Part shown: in pieces, positions 35,871 through 43,323 of the stretch
Position numbering within the stretch: the stretch's first letter is position 1
Layout: each line of letters begins with the position of its first letter
Assembly (NCBI GenBank): GCA_038253885.1
Contig: JBBSGP010000012.1
Location: 15,040 to 79,039, forward strand
Length of the DNA: 64,000 nt
Direction of reading: 5' to 3'
Origin: JALZAQ01 sp038253885
GTDB taxonomy: Bacteria; Gemmatimonadota; Gemmatimonadetes; Gemmatimonadales; Gemmatimonadaceae
Position numbers and translations under genes: made by a program
The notes under the pieces: model-generated
Told to the model about the DNA's origin: nothing
Databases searched by the model: none
The model's input: the letters and a program-made list of their open reading frames with translations, nothing else

Positions 35871-36311
35871 ATGACAGGAGCCCAGGAGACACGCGGCGTA
35901 CTAGGACTCTCGCCCGAGTCCGAGGCCATCGCCAACAAGCGTCGGTCGGGTGAGCAGGCGTCGCAGGTGCGCGCCGCCGACCTGGAACCGTACGCCGGAC
36001 TGCGCTATCTGTCGAAGCTGTTCCGATTGATGGCGCTCATCCTGCTCGTTCTGCTTGCAGCCGAAGTGGCGACCGGGCTGAGCTCTCAAGGACTGGGGGC
36101 GGCGTGGACGCTGATCGCCGAAGCGGGCCGCCTTCTCGTTCTTGCTGGCGTGCTCTGGGGGGTGGGCGACCTGGCTGTCCTATTGATCGACGTCGGCCAC
36201 GATGTGCGAGCCACCCGCATCCTGCTCGGACGCCACGGGCCGCGACCCGCGCCGTCACCGGGTACTGATGCTTCTCAGCCGGCCTCTCGGGAGGGAGACG
36301 CCCCGCGATGA
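35871..36311 (+). CDS. Small membrane protein of unknown function
   Basis: 146 residues from the ATG at 35871, preceded by GGAGGGGAG; the frame opens at 35778. Residues about 1-45 are soluble. Two hydrophobic segments follow, LMALILLVLLAAEVATGL and LLVLAGVLWGVGDLAVLLI, and the last 30 residues are Pro/Ser-rich. I do not recognise a family. It is translationally coupled (ATGA) to the DUF488 gene downstream and divergent from dedA. Confidence 0.65.
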   Translation: MTGAQETRGVLGLSPESEAIANKRRSGEQASQVRAADLEPYAGLRYLSKLFRLMALILLVLLAAEVATGLSSQGLGAAWTLIAEAGRLLVLAGVLWGVGDLAVLLIDVGHDVRATRILLGRHGPRPAPSPGTDASQPASREGDAPR

Positions 36312-36862
36312 GCATCTACACCGTCGGCCACTCCACCCGGCCGATCGACGACTTCCTGGCGCTTCTGGCTCGTGACGGCGTTCGACAGATCGCGGACGTA
36401 CGGCTTCTGCCAGGCTCTCGGCGTCACCCGCAGTACGATCGCGAGTCCTTGGCGGCAGCGTTGTTGGCGCAGGGAATCGGCTACGTTCATTGCCCATCAC
36501 TCGGCGGGCGGCGAAAGCCGCGTGCCGACTCCGAAAACAGCGGTTGGCGCAATGCGAGCTTTCGCGGCTACGCCGATCATATGGAAACGGACGAATTCCG
36601 GTCTGCCCTGGACGATCTCCGCGAGCTCGCGCGGCGCAGAGCGACTGCGGTCATGTGCGCCGAAGCCGTGCCGTGGCGCTGCCACCGGACCCTGATCGCC
36701 GATGCGCTGATCGTCCTCGGAGAGGACGTGCGTCACATCCTCGATGGAGGCACCCGGCCAGCGACGCTGACCTCCTTCGCGGAGATCGACGGCGGCCGGG
36801 TACGATATCCAGTGCAGCGAGCTGCCTTTACGGCGCCGCCCGATTTGTTCGGCGTGCGCTGA
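36308..36862 (+). CDS. DUF488-family protein
   Basis: 184-residue cytoplasmic protein of the DUF488 family. The characteristic N-terminus IYTVGHSTRPIDDFLALL, IADVRLLPGSRRHPQYDR, GGRRKP and the cysteine-bearing MCAEAVPWRCHRTLIAD are present. The family is widespread and may have an enzymatic or nucleic-acid-linked role suggested by conserved Cys, Arg and His, but none is established. It overlaps the upstream membrane gene by four bases, so the two are co-expressed. The sigma-54-type promoter of the next gene begins just after its stop codon. Confidence 0.88.
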   Translation: MSIYTVGHSTRPIDDFLALLARDGVRQIADVRLLPGSRRHPQYDRESLAAALLAQGIGYVHCPSLGGRRKPRADSENSGWRNASFRGYADHMETDEFRSALDDLRELARRRATAVMCAEAVPWRCHRTLIADALIVLGEDVRHILDGGTRPATLTSFAEIDGGRVRYPVQRAAFTAPPDLFGVR

Positions 36863-36871
36863 GCGGCCGAT

Positions 36872-36886
36872 TGGTACGCAAGTTGC
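36872..36886 (+). promoter_or_regulatory. Sigma-54 (-24/-12) promoter
   Basis: TGGTACG-CAAG-TTGC places GG and GC with exactly ten bases between them, matching the RpoN consensus TGGCACG-N4-TTGC except for one base. It lies 46 bases before the DUF5670 start codon and immediately after the preceding stop codon. Confidence 0.75.
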
Positions 36887-36931
36887 CCTTCGGTGAGTGG
36901 GGGTAGTCCGAACCTTCAGCGGAGGTCTCGT

Positions 36932-37081
36932 ATGATCTGGACGCTTGCGGTAGTTCTGTTCATCCTCTGGCTGCTCGGCTTCACGGTGTTCCACCTCGGC
37001 GCCATAGTCCACCTGCTGCTGGTGCTTGCGGTGATCGTCATCCTGTGGCGTGTTATCACCGGACAGCGCCCGGTAGTGTAG
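36932..37081 (+). CDS. Tiny DUF5670 (lmo0937-family) membrane protein
   Basis: 49-residue protein, MIWTLAVVLFILWLLGF at the N-terminus, with two hydrophobic segments and a WRVITGQR ending, matching the lmo0937/DUF5670 group of very small membrane proteins often tied to stress. A GGAGGT ribosome-binding site precedes ATG 36932; the longer frame from 36893 crosses the expected transcript start and is not used. A near-consensus sigma-54 promoter lies upstream and a strong terminator lies 24 bases downstream, so it is a one-gene transcription unit. Function unknown. Confidence 0.85.
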   Translation: MIWTLAVVLFILWLLGFTVFHLGAIVHLLLVLAVIVILWRVITGQRPVV

Positions 37082-37104
37082 CGGCGGAATCGAGGGTAAT
37101 GATA

Positions 37105-37134
37105 GGGGCGGCCAACATGGCCGCCCCTTTTTTT
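37105..37134 (+). terminator. Strong Rho-independent terminator
   Basis: A perfect ten-base stem (GGGGCGGCCA / TGGCCGCCCC) with a three-base ACA loop is followed by seven T residues. It ends the DUF5670 unit just before the GH38 gene and is the clearest intrinsic terminator in the window. Confidence 0.92.
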
Positions 37135-37151
37135 GGCGCTAGCTTAGCAGA

Positions 37152-39842
37152 ATGTCCGAGCACCGCGATTCTCCATCGGCGAGCATTCCTCGCCCGCTCG
37201 CCGTGCACGTCGTCTCGCACACCCATTGGGATCGGGAGTGGTATCTCCCGGCCGGCCGTTTTCGACAGCGACTCGTCGCGCTCGTCGACGAGCTCCTGGA
37301 TCATCCCCGAGCTGGGGGGCAGAGCTTTCTCCTCGATGGACAGGCGGTCATCCTCGACGACTATCTGGCCGTTCGACCGGAGCGCCGAGGCGAGCTCGCG
37401 CGGCAGCTGCAGGACGGCTCGCTCGACGCCGGTCCGTGGTACGTGCTGTCTGACGAGCTCATCCCCACGGGCGAAGCTCTCGTTCGCAATCTATTGGCCG
37501 GCCGCGAGACTCTTCGCAGCCTCGGAGCGGCGTCTCCGCCGGTGCTCTATTCTCCTGATGCCTTCGGACATCCGGCCGTGCTTCCCGCGATCGCCGTCGG
37601 CTTCGGGTTTGGGCTGATCATACTCTGGCGTGGCTTCGGCGGGCCGTCGTGGCCGCGCGGGGACTGTCTGCGCTGGCGCGCTCCCGATGGCGGTGAAGCT
37701 CTGCTCTATCACCTTCCGAGCGCCGGCTACGAGTATGGCTCGGGGCTGCCGGCATCGGCGGATGCCGCGCGCCGGCGCTGGACGGTCATCCGCAAGGAGC
37801 TCGGCGAGCGCTCGGCGGTCGGAGTCGTGCTGTTGCCCAACGGCGCCGACCACCACGCGCGTCAGCCGGACATCGGTGCCGCGTTGGATTCGCTCCGGCG
37901 TGCCGCCGGGAGCGATCGGGTCGTCTCGAGCAGCCTGGGAATTTTCACGGAGGAGCTCACCAACGCCGCGCGAGCGGTCGACCTGCCGCGGATCGAGGGA
38001 GAGCTGCGAGACTCCTACGGCCACTGCTGGACGCTACAGGGCACCTTTGCGAGCCGGGCCTCCCAGAAGCGGCGCAACGCACAGGTCGAGCGGTTGCTGC
38101 TGCGTGAGGCCGAGCCCTGGAGCGCGTTGGCGTCGCGGTTCTCACTTTCCCGTCGAGCGCTCCTTCACGCCGCCTGGCGCTCGTTGCTGCTGTGCCATCC
38201 ACACGACACTCTCTGCGGGTGCTCGACCGACGAAGTCGCGCGCGCCATGGATGCGCGGCTGGATGATGCCGGCTCTCAGGCCCAGGGCATCATCGAGGAC
38301 GCACTGTTCGACCTGGCGGCTCACGATCGTGACGCCGCTCGCCTCGCGCCCGATCTCTGGCGAGCGGTCGTGCTGGTGCGGAATCCTGCGGCGAGACCCC
38401 GTTGGGGAGTCGCTGAAGTCGAGCTGCTCCGGCTGGCGCGGCACGTTCCCGTAGGACCCGGCTCGGCGACGGGGGGCTCGGGAGCACCGCTCCCCGACCC
38501 GCCGCCAGTGCGATTTTTTCACCAACTCCTGGACGACCGCATCCGCCACGACCGCGCAGACTCGCCGCGGCACTATCCGATCGTCGACCTCGTGCATGAG
38601 CGACGAGCTCTGGTCTGGGTCGACCCCGTCGGCGGGTACGGGACGCTGGCCCTGCCTCTCGACGTCGCGGTTACGGGCAGTCAGCCGCCCCGCACCGACG
38701 TCGTCCGGCCGCTCGCCTCGAGTGACGGGATCGGCAATGGTCTCCTCGACCTTCGGATCAGCGACACCGGCGTGCTCGTTCTGCGCGAGAACGCGTCCGG
38801 GCGGCGCATCACGCCAGTGCTCAGGGTGGAGGACGTGGGGGATGCCGGTGACCTCTACACGCATTCGCCCGTGCTTCCGGTCGTCGAGAGCACCCGGCCG
38901 GATCGGTCGCGCGTGAGCGCCACCGGACCGCTGCGTGGCGTGGTCCAATCATCGTGGAGCCTCGTGGTGCCAGACACGAGCAGCCGTGCCGCCCGCGCGC
39001 CTTCGGCGGCGCCGTTGGATCTCGAGGTCGCGTTCGAGATCGATGCCGGCGCCGCCTTCGTCCGGTTGCGAGTTACTGGTCACAACTTCGCCCGAGATCA
39101 CCGACTTCGCCTCGTCGTGGGTACGGGAGTGCAGCGCCCATCCGTTCACGCCGATGCCGCGTTCAGCTCCCTCCGGCGTGAGCCGATCGTGGCCACGCCG
39201 GGCGACGCGTCGGTGGAGCTTCCGCCTCGCACCGCACCTCTCCATCGCCATGTCACGGTGTCCGACGATTCGCAGGGAGTGACTGTGATCTCGGATGGCC
39301 TGGCCGAATACGAGGTGCTCGCCAGCGGCGACATCGCGATCACGCTCCTCCGGGCGGTGGGAGAGCTCTCACGCCCCGACCTTCCGGAACGACCCGGGCA
39401 TGCAGGGTGGCCTGTTGCCACCCCCGAAGCGCAGTCCCAGGGCCGCTTCGAGGCTGTCCTCGCCATCTACCCGCACGGGCCGCGCGACACGGAGACGATT
39501 GCGGCCATCGAGCGCGCCACTGACGACGTGCTGCTTCCGCTCGTGGGCCGTACGCTGCGCTCCGCTCTGCACGTGCCCTCACCGACCGAAGGGATCGCTC
39601 TCGAGGGAGACACGCTCGCCTTCTCCACGCTCAAGGAGAGCGAGGACGGCGAGTGGCTGGTGCTGCGATGCGTGAATCTGGCCGAGCGGGCCGCCACCGG
39701 CGTCTGGCGGCTAGGCTTCGATGCGCGCGAGGCACACTCCGCTCGCCTGGATGAGACTCCCGGGGAAGCGCTGGCGCTCGCCGGCCGGTCCGTGCCCATC
39801 GCGGTGCCGCCGCGCGGCATCTCGACCGTCCTCGTGCGCTAG
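37152..39842 (+). CDS. Glycoside hydrolase family 38 alpha-mannosidase
   Basis: 896-residue alpha-mannosidase. HTHWDREWYLPAG near residue 22 holds two zinc ligands, and Asp136 in YSPDAFGHP is the catalytic nucleophile; LCHPHDTLCG supplies a later zinc-binding His. The C-terminal beta domains have normal length. It has no signal peptide, so it probably acts on imported mannosyl oligosaccharides in the cytoplasm. The start codon follows TAGCTT by six bases without a ribosome-binding site, as in leaderless genes. It is convergent with the ABC permease genes 16 bases away; together with the heparinase-like and family-glycosidase genes it suggests glycan use. Confidence 0.9.
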   Translation: MSEHRDSPSASIPRPLAVHVVSHTHWDREWYLPAGRFRQRLVALVDELLDHPRAGGQSFLLDGQAVILDDYLAVRPERRGELARQLQDGSLDAGPWYVLSDELIPTGEALVRNLLAGRETLRSLGAASPPVLYSPDAFGHPAVLPAIAVGFGFGLIILWRGFGGPSWPRGDCLRWRAPDGGEALLYHLPSAGYEYGSGLPASADAARRRWTVIRKELGERSAVGVVLLPNGADHHARQPDIGAALDSLRRAAGSDRVVSSSLGIFTEELTNAARAVDLPRIEGELRDSYGHCWTLQGTFASRASQKRRNAQVERLLLREAEPWSALASRFSLSRRALLHAAWRSLLLCHPHDTLCGCSTDEVARAMDARLDDAGSQAQGIIEDALFDLAAHDRDAARLAPDLWRAVVLVRNPAARPRWGVAEVELLRLARHVPVGPGSATGGSGAPLPDPPPVRFFHQLLDDRIRHDRADSPRHYPIVDLVHERRALVWVDPVGGYGTLALPLDVAVTGSQPPRTDVVRPLASSDGIGNGLLDLRISDTGVLVLRENASGRRITPVLRVEDVGDAGDLYTHSPVLPVVESTRPDRSRVSATGPLRGVVQSSWSLVVPDTSSRAARAPSAAPLDLEVAFEIDAGAAFVRLRVTGHNFARDHRLRLVVGTGVQRPSVHADAAFSSLRREPIVATPGDASVELPPRTAPLHRHVTVSDDSQGVTVISDGLAEYEVLASGDIAITLLRAVGELSRPDLPERPGHAGWPVATPEAQSQGRFEAVLAIYPHGPRDTETIAAIERATDDVLLPLVGRTLRSALHVPSPTEGIALEGDTLAFSTLKESEDGEWLVLRCVNLAERAATGVWRLGFDAREAHSARLDETPGEALALAGRSVPIAVPPRGISTVLVR

Positions 39843-39858
39843 TATCGCTCGAAGTTGG

Positions 39859-40725
39859 TCACGACCGATCGCGCAGAAGCACCACGTCCTCTCCCGCGAG
39901 CCGGTCGCGCAAGGCGTCACCGAGGAGAGTGCACGCCAGAACAGTGACAACGACCGCCAGGCCGGGTGCCAGCGCGACCCACGGCGCGGTAACGATGCTG
40001 TCCCGCCCATCGGCGATCATGTTCCCCCAGCTGGGCTGCGGAGGCTGGATGCCCAGCCCGAGAAAGGACAGGCCGCTCTCCAGCAGGATAGCGCTGCCGA
40101 CACCGAGCGTGATCGCCACGATCGCTGCGCCAGTCGCGTTCGGTAGAGCGTGGCGCCAGAGCACGCGCCACCCGCTCGCGCCCAGTCCGCGCGCCGATTC
40201 GATGAAGGGGAGGGCTCGCACGCCGAGTAGCTCCGCTCTCACGAGGCGGGCAACGCCCATCCATCCGGTCGCGACCAACACGGCCACGACCATCCCCGCG
40301 CCCGGCCGCCACAGAGAGGCGCACACGAGGAGAAGAATCAGGCGCGGGATCGCGAGCAGCGCATCGCTGGCGGCCATGGCCAGGCGATCCAGCACGCCGC
40401 CCCGCCACGCGGCGACAGCGCCAACGGCTATGCCGGCGCAGCCCGCGAGCAACGAGCCAGCCACGCCGACGAGCAACGAGAGGCGCGCCGCGAGCATCAT
40501 GCGCACGAAGAGATCGCGCCCGAACCGATCCGTACCGAGGAGGTGGAAGCGATGCGCGACGTCGACGGACGCCGGGGGCTGGAACCGTAGCGCGAGCACG
40601 TTGCCGATCGCCCTCGGATCCGTCGGCGCTAGGGCCGGAATCGCGATGGCACCGGCAATGAGAAGGATCAGCGCGGCGGCCGACAGGCGCGACGCCCAGC
40701 GATCGCCCGAGACGAGACGTTTCAT
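39859..40725 (-). CDS. ABC transporter permease, DppC/OppC-type
   Basis: 288-residue inner-membrane permease of the peptide/nickel ABC import family. The N-terminal segment with HRFHLLGTDRFGRDLFVRM, several transmembrane helices and the EAA-type coupling loop (ESARGLGASGWRVLWRHALPNA) are typical of DppC, as is the C-terminal SFLGLGIQPPQPSWGNMI. Its ATG overlaps the upstream permease stop (ATGA), so they form a heterodimer. No ATPase gene (DppD/DppF type) is present in the window, so the energiser must be encoded elsewhere. Confidence 0.9.
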   Translation of the reverse strand: MKRLVSGDRWASRLSAAALILLIAGAIAIPALAPTDPRAIGNVLALRFQPPASVDVAHRFHLLGTDRFGRDLFVRMMLAARLSLLVGVAGSLLAGCAGIAVGAVAAWRGGVLDRLAMAASDALLAIPRLILLLVCASLWRPGAGMVVAVLVATGWMGVARLVRAELLGVRALPFIESARGLGASGWRVLWRHALPNATGAAIVAITLGVGSAILLESGLSFLGLGIQPPQPSWGNMIADGRDSIVTAPWVALAPGLAVVVTVLACTLLGDALRDRLAGEDVVLLRDRS

Positions 40726-41702
40726 CGGCGCCGCCGCGGATCGAGCAGCGGGAGAGCGACATCACCGGCCAGATTGGCGAGGATCACGAGTGCGGCGTAG
40801 ATAGTCGCCGCGCCCATCACCACGGGATAATCGCGGGCGCCGATAGCCGCCAGCATGACCCGACCCATCCCTGGCCACGCGAAGACGACCTCCACGAACA
40901 CCGAGCCGGCGAGCACGCCGGGCAGAGCAAGCGCGAACAGCACGACCAGTGGGGGCCACGCATTCCGTATCACGTGGCCAAGGTAGATTCCACGCGTCCC
41001 CAGCCCCTTGGCGCGCGCCGTCCGCACCCACGGCAGGCCTACGAGGTCGGCGACGATGGTTCGGGCGTAGCGCGCCACCCCGGCCGCGCCAACAGCGGTG
41101 AGCGTGAGCACCGGCAGGGTGGCGTGCCGGATCACATCCGCCAATGCCGCCAGTCCGACGGCTTCACCTGCCGGATCGCGTACACCGAAGGCCGGGAGCC
41201 GGAGAGCGGCAGGGAAGCCCCATGTCGCTGCGCCATACGTGAACAGAGCCACGAGTGCGAGCGCCAGCCAGTAGCTCGGCGCCGAATAGAGGGTCGTTGT
41301 GGCGATCGTGAGAGCGACGTCGAGGGACTCCCCGCGACGCACTGCCTGCAGCGTGCCAACTGCCACTCCGATCGCGAATGTGAGCAGCAGCGACGCCCCA
41401 CCGAGCGCGAGCGAGAAGGGCAGAGCCTCGCCCAGCACGGTGGTCACGGGCCGGTGCTGCACGAAGCTCTCGCCGAGATCTCCCTTGAGGATCCCCCCTG
41501 ACCATCGTGCATATTGCAGCGCCAGCGGCGCATCCAGCCCGAGCTCGGCGCGGCGGCGAACCACGTCGGCGGCGGTTGCGCCAGGAGCGATGAGCAGAGC
41601 GGCGGGGTCACCCGGCGCTGCCCGGAGGAGAGCGAAGGTGAGCGTCAACACGATCCAGAGGAGGATCGCGGATTCGGCCAGCCGTCGGGGGAGGGCGCTC
41701 AT
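40722..41702 (-). CDS. ABC transporter permease, DppB/OppB-type
   Basis: 326 residues from the ATG at 41702 (the open frame to 41825 runs into the divergent gene). Typical DppB start with RLAESAILLWIVLTLTFALLRAAPGDPA, then helices and the EAA loop VRTARAKGLGTRGIYLGHVIRNAW, and GSVFVEVVFAWPGMG near the C-terminus. It partners the DppC-type permease downstream. The start codon lies only seven bases from the divergently transcribed binding-protein start, so the two promoters must lie inside each other's coding sequence or leaders are absent. Confidence 0.9.
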   Translation of the reverse strand: MSALPRRLAESAILLWIVLTLTFALLRAAPGDPAALLIAPGATAADVVRRRAELGLDAPLALQYARWSGGILKGDLGESFVQHRPVTTVLGEALPFSLALGGASLLLTFAIGVAVGTLQAVRRGESLDVALTIATTTLYSAPSYWLALALVALFTYGAATWGFPAALRLPAFGVRDPAGEAVGLAALADVIRHATLPVLTLTAVGAAGVARYARTIVADLVGLPWVRTARAKGLGTRGIYLGHVIRNAWPPLVVLFALALPGVLAGSVFVEVVFAWPGMGRVMLAAIGARDYPVVMGAATIYAALVILANLAGDVALPLLDPRRRR

Positions 41703-41709
41703 CCTGGGG

Positions 41710-43323
41710 ATGATGAGGCAGCGCTGCCGTGCGTCAACCTCGTCCCGCGTGGGCTTGCCCGTCCTCTTGGCCGTCGGCGGAGTATTTCTCTTTGCCTGCG
41801 GCGGTGACCCTCGGTCGCCGGCCACGGTGGTGTACGCGTCGGGAGCCGACCTCGAGTCGGCGAACCCGCTGGTGACCGTGCACCCACTTTCACGGCAGGT
41901 TCAGCGTTTCGTTCTGTTCGTCACGCTCGCTCGCTACGATTCGACCCTGGCGCCGATGCCCTACGCGGCCCGCGGGTGGGATTGGTCCGCCGACCGGCGA
42001 GAGCTGACGTTTCATCTCGTGCCGGGGATCCGGTGGCACGATGGATCGCCGACGACGGCCAACGACGCCGCCTTCACCATCGACGCGGCGCGCGATCGCG
42101 AGACGGGATATCCCCGGTTCGCCGACCTGGCCGACGTCCGAGCAGTGGATGTTTCGGACGACACGACCCTGGTCGTGCGTTTTTCCCACGCTCAGCCAGG
42201 GTTCCCGCTCGTGCTGTGCGAGCTTCCGCTCGTCCCGGAACACCGACTGCGTCTTGTACCGCGGGCTGACATGCGCCGCGCCGCCTTCAACGAAGCGCCT
42301 GTGGGCAACGGGCCCTTTCGGTTCGCCAGCCGGCGCCCCGGCCAGCGGTGGGTCTTTGTGCGCAACGCTGATTTCCCGGTGGCGCTCGGCGGACCGCCGA
42401 CCATCGAGCGCCTGGTCGTGACGGTGGTGGACGAGCCCACGACCAAGTTCGCCGGGCTCGTCTCGGGCGACCTGGACGTTGCCGGCATCTCGCCGTCGAT
42501 GGCTGCTCTCGTCCGGCGTGATCGCGGGCTGCGCGTACTGGATTATCCGACGCTCCTCACCACCGGTCTCATCTTCAATACCTCACGGCCTCCCTTCGAT
42601 GACGTCCGCGTCCGTCGCGCCATCGGTCTGGCCCTCGATCGTCGCCGGATGATCGACGCCGCGATTGCCGGGTTTGGTATCCCCGCGAGCGGTCCGATTC
42701 CTCCCGATCACCCGTACGCGCGAGGGGGCAGCACCGCCCCGGACACGCGGACCGCCGACTCGCTGCTCGATGCCGCGGGCTGGCGTCGATCACCGGGCGG
42801 AGCGCGCATGCGTGCCGGCCGCCCGCTCAGCTTCGAGATGCTGACCGTCGGCAGCGGCGACAAGGCGTTCGAGCAGCTCCTGCAGGCCGATCTGGGTGGC
42901 GTCGGCGTGCGCGCGGAGATCCGGCAGCTCGAGCTCGGAGCGTTTCTCGCGCAGGCGCGCGCGCGCGAGCGCCGGTTCGATGCACTGTTCGCGGGTATTC
43001 CCGGCGACGCATCGCTCGCGTATCTCTCGTCCATGTACGATTCGCACCTCGCGGGCGGTGTCCTCGACTACGGCGGCTTTCACACCCCTCGACTGGACAC
43101 CCTGCTCGCCACCGCGCGGGTGGCCGCGGCCGACAGCACAGCGCGCAGAGCCTGGATCGCGGTCCAGGCCGAGCTCGCTGCCCAGCTTCCAGCTGTCTGG
43201 ATCTACCACTCCCGCGGCGTGCAGGGGCTGTCGCGCCGACTGGGTCACGTGGTCATGGACCTGCGTGGCGAGATGGTGTCGGTGTCGCGGTGGAGCGTTG
43301 CCAGCGCTCCGGAGTCGCGGTGA
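41710..43323 (+). CDS. Family 5 extracellular solute-binding lipoprotein (oligopeptide type)
   Basis: 537-residue binding protein of the SBP_bac_5 family that captures peptides, nickel or oligosaccharides for ABC import. The N-terminus has a lipobox (GVFLFACGG), then RGWDWSADRRELTFHLVPGIRWHDGSP and FNTSRPPFDDVRVRRAIGLALDR, the two standard family motifs. It probably serves the adjacent permeases, which lie in the opposite direction. ATG 41710 (a second ATG follows at 41713) fits the signal sequence; the longer open frame from 41299 lies in the permease gene. Its stop overlaps the GTG of the heparinase-like gene, linking import to glycan breakdown. Confidence 0.88.
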   Translation: MMRQRCRASTSSRVGLPVLLAVGGVFLFACGGDPRSPATVVYASGADLESANPLVTVHPLSRQVQRFVLFVTLARYDSTLAPMPYAARGWDWSADRRELTFHLVPGIRWHDGSPTTANDAAFTIDAARDRETGYPRFADLADVRAVDVSDDTTLVVRFSHAQPGFPLVLCELPLVPEHRLRLVPRADMRRAAFNEAPVGNGPFRFASRRPGQRWVFVRNADFPVALGGPPTIERLVVTVVDEPTTKFAGLVSGDLDVAGISPSMAALVRRDRGLRVLDYPTLLTTGLIFNTSRPPFDDVRVRRAIGLALDRRRMIDAAIAGFGIPASGPIPPDHPYARGGSTAPDTRTADSLLDAAGWRRSPGGARMRAGRPLSFEMLTVGSGDKAFEQLLQADLGGVGVRAEIRQLELGAFLAQARARERRFDALFAGIPGDASLAYLSSMYDSHLAGGVLDYGGFHTPRLDTLLATARVAAADSTARRAWIAVQAELAAQLPAVWIYHSRGVQGLSRRLGHVVMDLRGEMVSVSRWSVASAPESR

